64,000 nt of DNA from Cricetomys ansorgei (Eukaryota; Chordata; Mammalia; Rodentia; Nesomyidae). Both the position numbers and the translations under genes were made by a program. Location of the stretch: contig JAMJFZ010001258.1 in the NCBI GenBank assembly GCA_026225945.1, positions 6,964,501 through 7,028,500 on the forward strand. Direction: 5' to 3'. The notes under the pieces are model-generated. The model searched no databases and was not told the DNA's origin. It was given only the letters and a program-made list of their open reading frames with translations. Positions 25,393 to 37,404 of this stretch are shown piece by piece. The stretch's first letter is position 1. Every line of letters starts with the position of its first letter.

Positions 25393-25784
25393 TTTATACT
25401 CAGAAAGAACATGTTTACATAATAAAATTAACCATGTGCTAAGTATATAAATATTATAAATATCATTGTTTATGTATTGCTTAAAAGAAAAAAAATACTA
25501 AAAAATTTAAATTTAAATATAAATTTGAACTATAATACCCAGAAGCCTCAGAATTATCACAAACTAGGCCAATATGTCCTCTTTGTATTTCATTAAAATA
25601 TTAATCAAAAATTTACTTAGGTACAAGTTTTAAGTAATAATTTGAATACCCCTCCACATTAATACAGGTGTATAAACCAAGGCCCAAATCAAATTAGGTA
25701 CACAAGAAATAACCACTAAAAATGTAAACTTTAATGAAAATCTACTGTAGAGTTTCAAATATTGAATGGCACAGCAAAAGAGAT

Positions 25785-25802
25785 GGGTTAGGGTTAGGGT
25801 TA
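25785..25802 (+). repeat. Short interstitial telomeric repeat
   Basis: Three perfect copies of GGGTTA in a row. Confidence 0.9.
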
Positions 25803-26334
25803 AAGCAGTTAGCCACAGAGCCTGAGTTCCAAGCAAGGACACACACGGAGAAAGGACAGAATGCCTCCGGCGGGCCATCCTCTGACCGTCACGCAAGCAG
25901 TGACATTCGTTTGCCCGCCCACATATACAATTCAAATAAAATTTTAAGGATTTTAAAAATATTACTGGAATCCAAATAGCTACTCCTCATAATTTTCAAA
26001 ATGGACTTAATGTCTAACCCTTGTTCTCTTTCTACTTCAGCTACCACACATAGGGCAAACCCTCCAGTGAGCACTGTCAGTTATATGGTTTCAGTCTTAA
26101 CTCATCTGCATTTGCCACGATACAGCCATCACAGCACTGGACACACTGTGGAAGTGTGGCTTGTCCAATTCATGCAACAACCCTAATTTAATGAAAGCAG
26201 GGACCGAGCAGCATTTACTTCTGTATCCTCAACAACTGAGACAAGTATGGCATATGCAAATTTGAGTTTGGGGCCAGCTTGGGCTACCTTAGTAAGGTTG
26301 TATTTCATGCAGGTGAGAGTGGGGAGAGAAAGAT

Positions 26335-26642
26335 CTTTTTTCATGTGTGTTGTGTGTGCACCACTGAGTGTATGCACACGATCACACAGAAGTCAAAAAA
26401 CGTGTCTTCCTCTTTTTCCTCTCTCATTCTCTACCTTTCTTGTTTGTTTTTTAGAAAGGTTCTGTTGCCAAATCTAGACCTCACCACTCAGGCAGACTCT
26501 ACAGGAATAGGAGCAAGCCCCAGGACTTGCCAGCTTCAGCCTCCATCACTGCTGGGTTACACAGCTTGATGCTGGGGACCCAACCACAGGCCCTCATGCT
26601 TGCAAGCAAGTATTTTACTTATGAAGCCATCTCCCCAGCCCC
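26335..26642 (-). mobile_element. B4/B3-type SINE, reverse
   Basis: Ends at right with GAAGCCATCTCCCCAGCCCC, the reverse of the usual tRNA-derived head. The left part has GTGTGTGCACC and AGAAGTC typical of the tail region. Confidence 0.65.
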
Positions 26643-28190
26643 AAATAAAAGGTTGACCAGCTATAGAATTACATAGTTAAGACGGAAGGACTTCTAGATA
26701 GCACCAGAGGGTAAGTAACATACTGAAACATTAGAAATTCACAGTACTATAAAGACGGCATAAGAACAGTTCATAAAAATTCCTCAGGCATATTTAACGG
26801 TCTGATTTCACCCTTTTGAAAAATCTCCTTTAATGGTTTAGATACAAACAGAATATTCATTCTTCCCTGCAAAAGAACCCTTACTTGTACATAATGCACT
26901 ACAATTTGTTATCATTTCTGAGCCTCCTAAACTGTAATGAGATAACACAAAATCTAATTTTCTTTCAATCTTGACAATGAGGACTACACACTTACTCAAA
27001 AAGCACGTTACCATCTCAAAAGATTAAGGGTACTTTGTAATTATAACATTCTTTTCATGTGTTCCAACTTTGCTTCACTGAGCTAACCATGCTTGGCTAG
27101 AAAGTTGAGGACAAGGAGAATATACTGAACAAGAATACCCTAAATAATATTTAACCTTAAAATAGCTTACCTATTTTAGAACATAAAGTTTTTTTCAGGC
27201 TTACAAATGTTTCCTCCAACTCGTACTGCGTAACAAGCACATTTCAGATACTCAGCAACATGCCAAGTTCAAGCACACTACAAGTACCTTGTAACTCATG
27301 TATAACACTTCAAATTTTAAAAGTCACGTTTGGACAGATAGATAAAAATATTAGACGTTTACTTCATTAAGAGAAAATACTTCTAAAAAAATCTACAGTG
27401 CACAGCTCTGAAATGGTATAGCACGAACATATGAAGATTAAGCAGTTAAAATGTAAAATTAGCAGATCGTTGTGTTCATGCTTTATAGTTCATTAGTCTT
27501 AAATTATAAACTGTATAATACAAATTATATAATGCATGCAATATGGCAAGTCTAACAATAAATGAAACTACCCACCAACTTAATTATTTACAGGACTCAT
27601 TTCAAGTATCTCTTTTTTATATCATTCGACTGCTACATTATACAGCCAATGTCAATCCATTTACATCAAAAATCTTACCCATTTGCTAACAGTCTTATAA
27701 AATTAAACACTGACATTTCCTAATATCTAAATTCCCTTCCTTAATTTAGATATTTTTGTAAACAAATTCCAGAAGTCTTATACCAAGTCTTAGTCACAAA
27801 CCTCAGAACTCACTGGGGTAGCTTACTTGTTTGGTTGCTTTTTTGGTTTGAATTCTGTCTTGTTAAAGCAAAGATCTTACGCCGCCTCATACATGAAAGA
27901 CACATGAAGGGCACACAACCGGATCTCAGAGACATTTTCTCATTTAATCTCACCCTCCAAGTATGCATACCTTACATCTACACATACAAGGTCTAGTTTT
28001 TGTTTGATCTAAATTCAGTTTTTATATTTGAATTACCTTTTAAAAAATACTAGCCTTTCAGAGGCATATACATAAGAAATAATGGTAATTCAGCATATTT
28101 TAAAAATGAATATGACTGAAATTTTGCTATTTGCATCCCAATTTTATTAATAATTGATATGAGTAACCTGAGACAAAAAATACTCATTTG

Positions 28191-28402
28191 GGGCTGGAAA
28201 GATGGTTCAGCAGTTAAAAGCACTAGCTACCCTTCCAGAGTATCCAGGTTTGAGTCACAGCACCCACATGATCACTCAAAACCCTGTTAACTCCAGTTCC
28301 AAAGGATCTGATGTTTTCTTCCAAGCTCTGCCAAGTATACATGTGCTACAGACACACATGCAAGCAAAACTCATACACACAGATATAGATAAATATGTAT
28401 CT
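28191..28402 (+). mobile_element. B2/B3-type SINE
   Basis: GGGGCTGGAAAGATGGTTCA, AACTCCAGTTCCAAAGGATC and a (CA)-rich, A-rich tail. Confidence 0.8.
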
Positions 28403-28499
28403 CAGCAAACTATTCAGAAGCCATCTTGAATTTATAACTGGGAAAGGGAGAAGCCAGTGTGTCCTGTCCCAGGTCACATAAGAAACAGCAATTTATTTA

Positions 28500-28588
28500 T
28501 TTATTTATTACAGGGCTAAGAAAATCAAACCCAAGGCATTGTACATGTCAGGCAAATATGCTGCCACTAAGCTACACCCTCAGCCAAT
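28500..28588 (-). mobile_element. ID-like SINE
   Basis: Reverse complement begins GGCTGAGGGTGTAGCTTAGT and continues as an ID element; flanked by ATTTATTTATTT. Confidence 0.65.
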
Positions 28589-29231
28589 GTGATATTTTAA
28601 AAGGAGAATTTCTGCGAGCTTATCAAAAATACTAATTTTTGTGTTTCTATTTAAACATACAGTGCTTCAAATTCATGGCTGCTTTGTAGTTCACTGCTGA
28701 TTTATGATCTGTACTTGCTACAATGAGGAAAAAAAACAACTCCGATCTACTTTTTGATTATGGTACCTTAAAAAAAACTAAAATGTAATTCAGGTTCAAA
28801 ATATTAATGTATCTCTTTATACCACGTCTCAATCCATACTAACTTCTGAATGAGAGCAAAACAATGAGATATCACAAAACAAATGCCGACTGAAACAAAT
28901 GCACTTTCTTCAAACACCGAACAATCACCTTGGGAAAATGTACTAGAGTAAGGCCAAGACCGTAACTCCAAACTGAGACCTCAACAATGTGATTTCACGT
29001 TAGCTTTATGCTATATTTAACACTTTGAAAGGTATAAACCTTCCACAAAACCCTGGTTTGTTTGTTTTTTTTGGTCTGTTTTACTTTACAAATGCAGTCC
29101 TCAAACTAACATGTATGTCTAAAGTTGAAAAGGCTTTATTGTATTCAGCCTAACCCCAGGTGTGGAGAATTATTGAATATTGAGGTAGTTTATTTCTACT
29201 ATCTTTAACTGTCATATGAAAAACAAAAACT

Positions 29232-29375
29232 TGGCCGGGCGGTGGTGGCACACGCCTTTAATCCCAGCACTCCAGAGGCAAAGGCAGGCAGGTCTCCGTG
29301 AGTTCATGGCCAGCCCAGTCTACAGAGTGAGTTCCAGGACAGCCAGAGTTACAACAGAGAAACCCTGGGGGCAGG
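29232..29375 (+). mobile_element. B1 SINE, well preserved
   Basis: GGCCGGGCGGTGGTGGCACA, TTTAATCCCAGCACTCCAG, GAGTTACAACAGAGAAACCC, then a G-rich end. Confidence 0.92.
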
Positions 29376-30028
29376 GGTGATTTGATGAACCCAAATATAT
29401 TTGTAATTTAATTTGTGACTTACTGAATGTTACAAATTGTGAATAGCTAAATCTCTAAGTTTCTTCAAATACATAGCAACGAACAGTTGTAAAGGCTAAG
29501 CCAACGAAGGGTGGGGTGAAGGTTAGTAGAGCACTACTAAATCTAGGTCTTTAAAATTAAAGTCTTTGTCAGTGCTGATGACTTAAAGACAAAATCACTT
29601 GGATGCAAGAGAATACCCTTGGATTCGGAAAAGCAGCCATCCCAAAGTTTTTGATTCGGAATCCCTGAGAGTAGCTGCTAGAACTTCCGACATCTATGAA
29701 GAGCGTCCAAGATCACAAAGGTGTAAGCGTGAAATCATCATGCTGGAGACCAACGGACCACAGTCCACATTTGCAACCTAATTTTTAATTCACCATCCCC
29801 AGAGTCCAAAAACGATATTTTGGGGGATAGGTGACAAAACAGGGTTTCCTCTTTTATTCTCATCGCCCCCATAATGATACAAACCGATAGGAAGAAAATC
29901 AAATCTTCAAGCGTAAAGGTGAGAGGATATGGAAAACACACCCCTAGAAGCATCTTTCCAGTTCCCGAACAGACGCGCATTCCACCTGTTTCTACACCCC
30001 TACTTGCACAGTTAACACAAACCCTCTG

Positions 30029-30077
30029 CTGGGGGCTGCCGGGGGAGGGGGGGAGAAGGGAGAAGGATGGGGGGGCA
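30029..30077 (+). other. G-run cluster, potential G-quadruplex
   Basis: Successive runs of five, five, seven, three and seven G separated by short loops just outside the CpG island, on the plus (SHOC2 template) strand. Confidence 0.5.
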
Positions 30078-30899
30078 GGCAAATTACTGCTTTGGAGTCA
30101 TTATTCTTTTACCTAGGCATGGGGGAGGGGATGGCACAAAACAATGGATACCGAGGGGCTGGGGGAAAATGGTTTTGCCCGGCAGCCTCCGGCGCCCCGA
30201 GCTGGGGGCGGGGACTTACACTACTTTTCCTCCAGCTCTCCGAGCCCACACGGGGACTGCCACCGGGCGTGTTTAGCAGGGCGGTCTCGGCCACAACTCC
30301 TCGCAGCCGGCAGCACACCCAGAGCCAACTCGCCTCTCCACCAGGGTCGGTGGAGGAAGCCGCCCAGCGCCGAGGACTTGGGGGAGGAGGCGCTGAGACC
30401 CCACCCGCCGCCCCGCGCCCCGCCGCGCCCGGCCGGCGCCGACCGTCCCCGCGACCCCGGCCGCCCTGCAGCCCGGCCGGCTGGCGCCGGGAGCCGGGAG
30501 CAGCCGGGGCGCCACTGGCCGGCCGCCCTGGGCCCGCGCTGCAGCCCCGGCGCTGCCCCAGCCTCCCTCTCCGCAGTAGGCCCGGCCCGGCGCTGTCACG
30601 GGCGGCCGACCGCTCCCGGCGCCCGCCCGCCGGCCCCGCGCGGGCAGCGGCCCCGAGGACACGGCGCCCGGGCCGTGGCACCTGGGAAAGCGGCCGCGGC
30701 GCCTCCCAGGGCCCGACCCTCAGGCCGCGCCCGGCCCCGCGGCTCGCGCCTGTCAGGACGAGCGGGGCCTCCCCGGCCGACCGCCAGCCGGGCCGCCCGC
30801 GCGCAGGCAGAGAGGCGGCTGGACCCACCCGCGGGCGCCCCTCCGCTGCTCGCGCCCCGGGCTGCCGTCGGGAGCCCGGACGCCGCCATCCCCGCTCAC

Positions 30900-31060
30900 C
30901 TCCTTCCTCCTCCTCCTCCTCCTCCTCCTCCTCGGCCTCCGCTCCCCGAGCGACGCTCCCCTGCCACCGCCCCCCCGCCCCTCCCCCACTCGCCCCGCCC
31001 CTCCACACACTCCGGCTCCAGTCGCCCCGCCTCCGCCCTCCTGAGCGAGCCTAGCATTCG
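30900..31060 (-). other. SHOC2: Probable SHOC2 noncoding exon 1 (right end approximate)
   Basis: On the minus strand a consensus donor GAG|GTGAGC falls at 30,899/30,900, at the end of a (GGA)n run. SHOC2 in other mammals has a noncoding first exon beside BBIP1 followed by a very long intron. SHOC2 encodes a leucine-rich-repeat scaffold of RAS-RAF signalling; none of its coding exons is in the window. The assignment rests on synteny plus the donor. Confidence 0.55.
30908..30934. repeat. (TCC)n / (GGA)n trinucleotide run
   Basis: About nine TCC units on the plus strand within the inferred SHOC2 exon 1, a few bases from its splice donor. A transcript of that exon would carry a GGA run. Confidence 0.8.
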
Positions 31061-31102
31061 CTAGGGAGGAAGGATGGGCGGAGCCGGAGCAAATGCAATC
31101 GC

Positions 31103-31107
31103 CCAAT
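31103..31107 (+). promoter_or_regulatory. CCAAT box (NF-Y type)
   Basis: CCAAT followed by GAGGG within the CpG island, between the two inferred transcription starts. Confidence 0.45.
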
Positions 31108-31539
31108 GAGGGCGAGACGTCGGCGCCAGTTTCCCTCTCGCCGCCCTTTCCCTTTCCTCCGCCGCTGTGCGCGCTCTCCCGCCCGCTGGGCGCCGCTGGC
31201 TAGCTCCACCACCGAGAAAGCCTCCGGCGGGGCAGAGCAACAACTCCCAGTCGGAAGTTACGGCTGAAGCCCAGGCAGCCATAATTGATGATGGCAAGAG
31301 GCGTTTCCTGTCTTCCGTTCGACGGAGGCTTTTCCTTCATTCGGTCCGCACCCCCTTCCCGTTACCCCGGGCAACAGCGGAGCCGGCAGGGAAGGAACGC
31401 ACCCGTAAGTACTCCCGCAGGAGAGGCGACGGGACACCCCACGTTAGACGCGTTAATTCACCCTCAGGAGCTCCGGTTTTGTGTCCAGGCCCTGTACTGA
31501 GACGCCTGGCCCACTTACCCACAACTGCAGTTTACGGCT

Positions 31540-31660
31540 TCAAAACTCCCTCGCGCCGGAAGTTGCGCTTGGCACTTCCTAGCAGGGTCATAGCCTGGAG
31601 GTGGAAGTGCGCCCCAGCCTGCGCCCCGGGGTCCCTCCTCTCCCAGCGTGGCGGAGTGAG
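31540..31660 (+). other. BBIP1: Probable BBIP1 noncoding first exon (start approximate)
   Basis: The CpG island contains a consensus splice donor GAG|GTGAGT on the plus strand after 31,660. Going right there is no other strong donor in a CpG context before the coding exon at 44,257. The exon start is not visible and is placed near the ETS sites by inference. A second donor, CCC|GTAAGT after 31,404, may mark an alternative first exon. Confidence 0.55.
31556..31579. promoter_or_regulatory. Paired inverted ETS/GABPA-type motifs
   Basis: CCGGAAGT at 31,556-31,563 is followed by ACTTCCT about ten bases later on the same strand, i.e. two ETS core motifs facing each other. Such sites are typical of housekeeping and bidirectional CpG-island promoters. 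Binding is inferred. Confidence 0.5.
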
Positions 31661-32856
31661 GTGAGTGTCCTCGGCGCCCGGCGGCGGGGCCGGCGCGGCC
31701 GGATGTCGGTGGAGAGGGAGCTCCGACACCGGGAGGGCCCCGGCCGCTTCCGCCGGCGCACGGTTTTCTTTCCGGCTGGCGGGGCGGTGGCCAAGCCTTC
31801 CCTCCGCCCCCTGAGGCTCCCTGTGGGGCGAGGCTGCCCGATCCTCTGCCCGGCCTGGCCAGAAGGCCGACCCCAGGGCGTGGGCTCTGGCAGGGGCCGA
31901 GTGGAGCTCCCGACGCGCCTCCACGAGTTCCTAGCAAGTGCAGTGTTTTCACTGTCTGCCCTTTAGAGCCCGGACATTTCGGGAACGAGAAGGAATGTTT
32001 CCACCTTAACTATTTCCACCTTAAATCTCAAAGAAAAAGATGACTTTCCCTAGCCAACCAGCCAAGCAAGACCTTCCCGACGCCAGTTTTGTGTTTTTTC
32101 TACCTTTTTGCTTTGCTCCCCTTTCTGGGGTGTTTGTAAGCTTGACTGCCATTCTGGGTTAGGGAATACTGGAGTAGTCCTGGGTGTCTACGATTTATCA
32201 ATCAATCTAATGCTTGTGAATATTCTCTTAAAGAACATTTTAAAGTACTGAAAATGCTTTATGTTGCCCCCTCAAAATGGTATCTCATGTAGTTCTTCTG
32301 TAGACTTGAGTCAAGAAGTCAATCGTTCTAATAATTACAGCTCAGATACCTAAAGCTGCAAAAAAATAATAATAACTATTTTAGGTAAATTAAGAATTGT
32401 TTATACCTAACCAATTGATGAGAGTGCATATCTACCTGTTTGGGCTGTTCTAGCCCAAAATGAAGTACTTTTGTTTCTTCTGAGGTTAATTATCTGCTGG
32501 CACCTTTTGTGATTCTGTGTCCATGATTCCGTTATCCGTGGAGATGAGTTTCCAGAGCCTGTAGAGCGCTTCTCACACATCTTACAATGTCACTCTCTAA
32601 TGTGTCCACCGCTTATGTGCTTTTAGCTTTGTGACTGTGTATGCCTGAATGTGTTCTGCACATAATAGCTCCTTGATAGAAGGTTGCGATATTAGCTATG
32701 TCCTGGGCGTCCAAGGCACTCTTCGTTATATCAGAAATTGAGCATAGTCCCTGGTACTCAGTGTTCTCCTAGGTCTACCCTCTGAAGTCTTCACAATATG
32801 ATAGCCTTCCCAAATGTTTTACTGTGAAAATGTGCAGGCATGAGGCAGGAAGCTAA

Positions 32857-32958
32857 AAGAGCTAGGTGTGATGCACTCAGGAGACTGAAGCAAGAGACTC
32901 TCGGGTTCAAAGCCACTGGGCTACATAGTGAAATCCTATCTCAAAAAGAGATGGGGGG
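32857..32958 (+). mobile_element. Old B1-like SINE
   Basis: GATGCACTCAGGAGACTGAAG, GGGCTACATAGTGAAATCC, TATCTCAAAAAG. Confidence 0.55.
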
Positions 32959-33434
32959 TAATGGAGGAAAGCTCAGAGACTATAATGTGCATCCATAACC
33001 CATTTCCTGTGTATAATAATGTTTCCTATACACACGTCTTTTCCTCCCCACATTCCTACTTTGTTACCATCTAGCAATAGGTTACAGGTCTGCTGTTAGG
33101 CAGACACACCTAAGATTGCCAGCATGAATTATCATTACGACCAAAAAACTAGCAATTTTGTAACGTAAAATAGAGTATGTACAAATCAAAATCCTATCAA
33201 AAGTTTTGTTCTGTACATGGATGTTGCCACTCATTAACTTTAGAACTGTCCCAGTCTTCTTTCCCTCCGTGACACTGACTTTTTGAAGAAGTACCTCAGA
33301 GGTATGGTTGGAAAGGGATCCCTTTCCTTATTTCACATGAACTGGAAGTTAGACAGGAGGCGTAAGTTTACTTCTTTTTTGTGAGTGACAACATAACAGT
33401 ATTCTTCCTTTTCCAGTTGTGTTCTCAAATGCAA

Positions 33435-33880
33435 TTACATGTGCCCTAGCCATGTGTTCCTAGTGAACTCCATCCCACTTAGCACTGAGGGTTTGCCGTT
33501 TAATTTGCCTGTGTGTATAGAGTATTTACTGGTACCCTGGGCTGGCAATATAGACTGTCTCCCTTTAACAAATGTTGCTACTTTGCCTGTGCTTGAAGCT
33601 GATGCAATGAAATCTACAGCAAAGTATACTGATGTCAGCATAGTTTCTTGAATTTCAACTCCTGGCGCCCTGCAACTGCTGTTGAAAGATGTGTAAGCTC
33701 TGTAATTCAAATACAGGAATCTTGATGTTATCAAAGCAGATACCAAGGCAACTGTTGTCCATCTGGCCACAATCCAATTTAGGCAATGTTATTTTCTCCC
33801 CGAAATTCTTCTGCAAGATCTAATTGGTCCTGTTGTTTCTGGATAGCTTTCTGGTCGTAAGCATTGCCTATTAAAAATTG
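33435..33880 (-). other. Unrecognised segment with a 111-codon open frame
   Basis: The minus strand is open for 336 bases and a second frame is open just upstream (reading NAYDQKAIQKQQDQLDLAEE from 33,870 leftward). This pattern could be a frameshifted processed pseudogene. I could not match it to a family, and chance is possible. Confidence 0.25.
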
Positions 33881-35141
33881 CAAAATCAAGATTATACTTA
33901 ACACTTAGTTCATTAGGAACATTCTCTGCCTGTAGATAGAGAGCTGTGGGATTTAGTTATGATCACAGGAGGGAACTATCATGGATGCAAAGCTCGTGAA
34001 GTCCTCCACCCTACACTTAGTTTTCATCTTGAAAGTGAAAAGAAATTCCGTGGGTTAGCATAGAATATTTTTAGCCGTCATATTTAGCCATCATATTGAA
34101 AGTTAAAATAACATGTTCCAATAGTTGCTTTCTTTGTATAGAAGGAAGTGTGCTCATATATGATTGTGTAGCAATTTTAAGTTAATACTGAATATAGGAA
34201 GGCTAAATAATATACTAAATAATCAGACCTGGATTTCAGAAAAATGACCATTAACTAGCTAAGTATCGATGGGCCGTTTAAACTAAATTTGAACAGAATT
34301 CAAGTATTATGTAAAGTGCTTTAGCCTGCCTCAGAGCACACAGAATGTGGTCAGAGGTTGTTATTAACTTCTAAAGCAGTCTAACTTAGGCACATATTGG
34401 GAATTAAATATTTAGAAAGTCATGAATGTGTGTGTGTTATGACAGCTCTCTAAGTTTAATGTCAAAAACATAAAAGATTGCTTTTGAAAAAACATAATTT
34501 TAATAATAAAACAAGATTTTTATGCAGAAAATCTGAGATTTGAGGACTGGGCTTTAGAATACAAGGTAAACTATCAAATAATACTCTTTCTTTACATACT
34601 ATGGAAATTGCTAACCAATTATCTCAGCTACTAATTAACTTTTTCCCAAAGGCTAATGGATAGTTAGTATTTAAGACTGTCACCTAGACCTGACTTTTGA
34701 ACAGGTAATTGGAGAACAGTATTTCACATGAGATGAGTAGGAACTTACTAGAGGAATATGCTATTGCAGTCTACCAGCACCTATGGCATCATCCGGCTCT
34801 CCTGTGAACAGTTCCTCTTCTGAGGCTTAGGCACATTTCAGAAACTAGACAACACACATTTTATTAACATGAGTCTGAGTTAATTAGCCAAAATGAGCAT
34901 GTTGCAACATATTTATACTAGCAGATGCTAGCTACCAAAGCAGAATAGAGTCTACTATGTCTCCAACTGTCTGGTATCTGATGTCAGTTGGCTTCTCCAC
35001 ATGAATTTATCAGTCCATACTCTGCTGGCATATGGGCAATTGCTTGAGTAAAACTGGGTGTTACTACTGTATAACTACTGGAAAACACATTCTTTCTGGG
35101 CTCTCTCACCTTCTTGTTAGCTTACATTGGGCAGTCTATAT

Positions 35142-35218
35142 GGGACTAGGGTATAGCTCAGTGGTGAATGCTTGGCTAGTGTACACACGGCCCTAAGTTT
35201 GATCCAGGGTACTGCCTA
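35142..35218 (+). mobile_element. ID-like SINE
   Basis: GGGTATAGCTCAGTGGTGAA, TGCTTGGCTAG, TTTGATCCAGGGTACTG. Confidence 0.65.
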
Positions 35219-35482
35219 CCCTCTTAGTCCTCTAAAATCTGTGCTTTTGAAAATTCATCTATCATTCAGTTTCAACTTTTGAAAAAAAAAGAGAATTTTT
35301 TGTTGTTAACTCCTACATTCCTGTGCCTAGACACCCTCTTGAAACTGTACCTAGCTGAACTAAATTTACTTTAAAAGAGCTAACTCAATGGATATTCACA
35401 AAAGCCCTAATGGTGAATATCCTTTATATAACAGAATTGCTTCAGGTGCTTCAGTCTCTAGGATTTGAATCTTTGTGCCTAG

Positions 35483-35662
35483 TAGGCCAGGTCCAGTAGG
35501 TTACACAAACAGTACTCTGGAGGATGAAGCTGAGGGACTTGAGCCTAGGAGTCCCAAACCAGCCTGAGCAACTGCATCCAGATCCTATCTCAAAAGAGGG
35601 AGAGGAGAAGCTAGAGAGATGGTTCAGACATGAAAGACTCGATTTGCAACCCAAAAAAAAAA
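35483..35662 (+). mobile_element. Old B1-like SINE with adjoining B2-head fragment
   Basis: AGTACTCTGGAGGATGAAGC, CCAGCCTGAGCAACTG, TATCTCAAAAGAG, then GCTAGAGAGATGGTTCAGAC, a short B2/B3 head. Confidence 0.55.
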
Positions 35663-36127
35663 AAGGAGACACAAATAATATATCGTAGTGGCTCTATATT
35701 TTGCTGCAGGTCAGTGTCAGATATTTTAACGGCTGAGCAGATAAGTGAAGCAGTGGGTATAGTAAGAACTAGAGAATTTGAGAGCACATGTTTAGCAAAT
35801 ACTGCCAAATACAGATAAATTTGGATTTTATGTCAAATCTGTGAGTTTTCAAAACTGGTTGAAATACTTTTAAACATCCAACAGAGCAGAAGGAAAAATT
35901 AAACTAGTTTGGGACTACAGGGCTCCAGCTTTATGATGTCCATAAACAGTCTCAGAGTGCTCTAAAGCACCCTTGCCTCTCTTGGTAAGGATCATTTGTC
36001 ATCGCTACCAAAAATTCAAGATAAGTTTTTAGCGTACAGAGACTTCTGACCCCTTGGTTACAGTCTGTATAGGTCCATACTTGTCACTGCTGACTTAAAC
36101 CTTCAACATGATTTCAACCTTAAGTTG

Positions 36128-36182
36128 TATATATCATGAATATATATATATGTTATAATATATATGTATATATTATATATTG
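36128..36182. repeat. AT-rich dinucleotide repeat
   Basis: Interrupted TA repeats, in BBIP1 intron 1. Confidence 0.85.
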
Positions 36183-36283
36183 CTTTATCATACATTCAAA
36201 AATATTTAAGGATACAATTTGGCAGTACGGGATGCTTTAAATTCAGGTAAGTAAAAGAAAAAGTATTTAAAGAAAAATATTTT

Positions 36284-36460
36284 TAGCTGGGCAGTGGTGG
36301 TGCATGCCTTTAATCCCAGCACTGGGGAGGCTGAGGCAGGTGGATCTCTTGAGTTCCGGGCCAGCCTGGTCTACAGAATGAGTTTCAGGGCAGCAGAGCT
36401 CCACAGAGAAACTTTGTCCCAAAAAAAGAAGGGAAGAAGAGAAAGAAAAAAAAACAACAC
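36284..36460 (+). mobile_element. B1 SINE
   Basis: GCTGGGCAGTGGTGGTGCAT, GGGGAGGCTGAGGCAGG, GCCAGCCTGGTCTACAG and a purine-rich tail. It lacks the GTTACAACAGAG variant (reads GCTCCACAGAG). Confidence 0.9.
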
Positions 36461-36664
36461 TTTTAAATAGATCATGCTGTCTTACAGGTAATACTGTGTC
36501 TATAAAAATTCAAAGATTTTTGGATTTAGAAGATCCTTTGGTGCAGTGTACAGCAAGTCCGTCATAACATGTAACTTTTACCTAGGATAGTAAACCATAC
36601 TGGATTTCTAGGCATTTTTAAATCTACTCTTCACTTGGAAGGTTGTAATTTTGGATAGATACTA

Positions 36665-36775
36665 AAATGTGTTTTGTATGAGGAGATCAAGCTACAGACT
36701 GATTAAGAAATGTATTCAGGGTCACACAGCTAGTTACCTATCAATATAACTTCAGTATCCCATTTACAGTATATA
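36665..36775 (-). mobile_element. MIR SINE fragment
   Basis: GGGTCACACAGCTAGT preceded by a diverged GAGGAGATCAAGCTACAGA, the MIR core in reverse orientation. Confidence 0.6.
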
Positions 36776-37404
36776 CATGAAACAGCAAAACCAGCTAGCT
36801 AGTTAGCCCAGAGTACAACTCTGCGCCCCATTCAAAGTATAAATGTAAATAGATTGCTAGAAGAAAAAAAATCCTAGCTCAAGCTTGTTTTAGTCAAATC
36901 AAACACTGGCTGTTGTTGTAGCTTGTTTGAAAGATGTGGACTCCTAAATTACTCTGAAGCATTCCATTTCAGAGTTTAGAAGAGGTCATATGTAATTAGG
37001 ATAAGCGGTGAGTTGATTTAACACAGGGGGAAAGAGTGATGGTGAAGACCAAATAAGAAGTTAGAAATGGTGGGCACACAGTAAGGAGAAAAGACATTTG
37101 CCTACAGAAGTGACTTCTAGCACAAAATCAAGTATTACTGTGAGCTAGGAGAACAGATCCAAACAGGTCCAGATCCTGCCCTGGGTCTTAAATTTTGATG
37201 TTTCTGATCCTTATGCATGTCATGTACTGGAGCTTTTAGTAATTTGTCCTCTTTTCTGTCTACCACTTTTGTGACCACACCTTGCATTTTCCAGACAGCT
37301 AGACAAAGATAACATAACGTAAAGCTTACAGCCCTGTTAAGCTATTTAACATTGTGTATCTGCTTAAAATCTGACAGCTCCTGTGGCATGTTCTTTTAAA
37401 AATA

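Larger units (their letters stand above)
1..30899 (-). other. Probable SHOC2 intron 1 (partial)
   Basis: No exon of SHOC2 or any other host gene was found in these 30.9 kb, which fits the very large first intron of SHOC2. Contents are mobile elements. Stretches without a recognised feature include 680-1,350, 1,450-2,130, 9,750-10,980, 19,850-21,100, 21,185-22,365, 22,915-24,215, 25,400-26,015 and 26,645-28,190, all AT-rich. Confidence 0.65.
30150..31950. promoter_or_regulatory. CpG island, divergent SHOC2/BBIP1 promoter
   Basis: About 1.8 kb of very GC-rich, CpG-dense sequence in an otherwise AT-rich window. Within it are a CCAAT box (31,103-31,107), ETS motifs and splice donors pointing in opposite directions. 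By synteny it lies between SHOC2 (minus) and BBIP1 (plus), whose human transcripts start within a few hundred bases of each other. Open frames of about 300 codons here reflect high GC content, not genes. Confidence 0.88.

Noticed and set aside
30092..31064. Long open frames of about 300 codons on both strands
   Set aside because: They lie in the CpG island, overlap in several frames and encode only Pro/Arg/Ala/Gly-rich sequence. High GC removes stop codons by chance.
31167..31966. Open frames of 120-165 codons right of the SHOC2 start
   Set aside because: They cross the inferred BBIP1 exon 1 donor, show no family similarity and are GC-driven.
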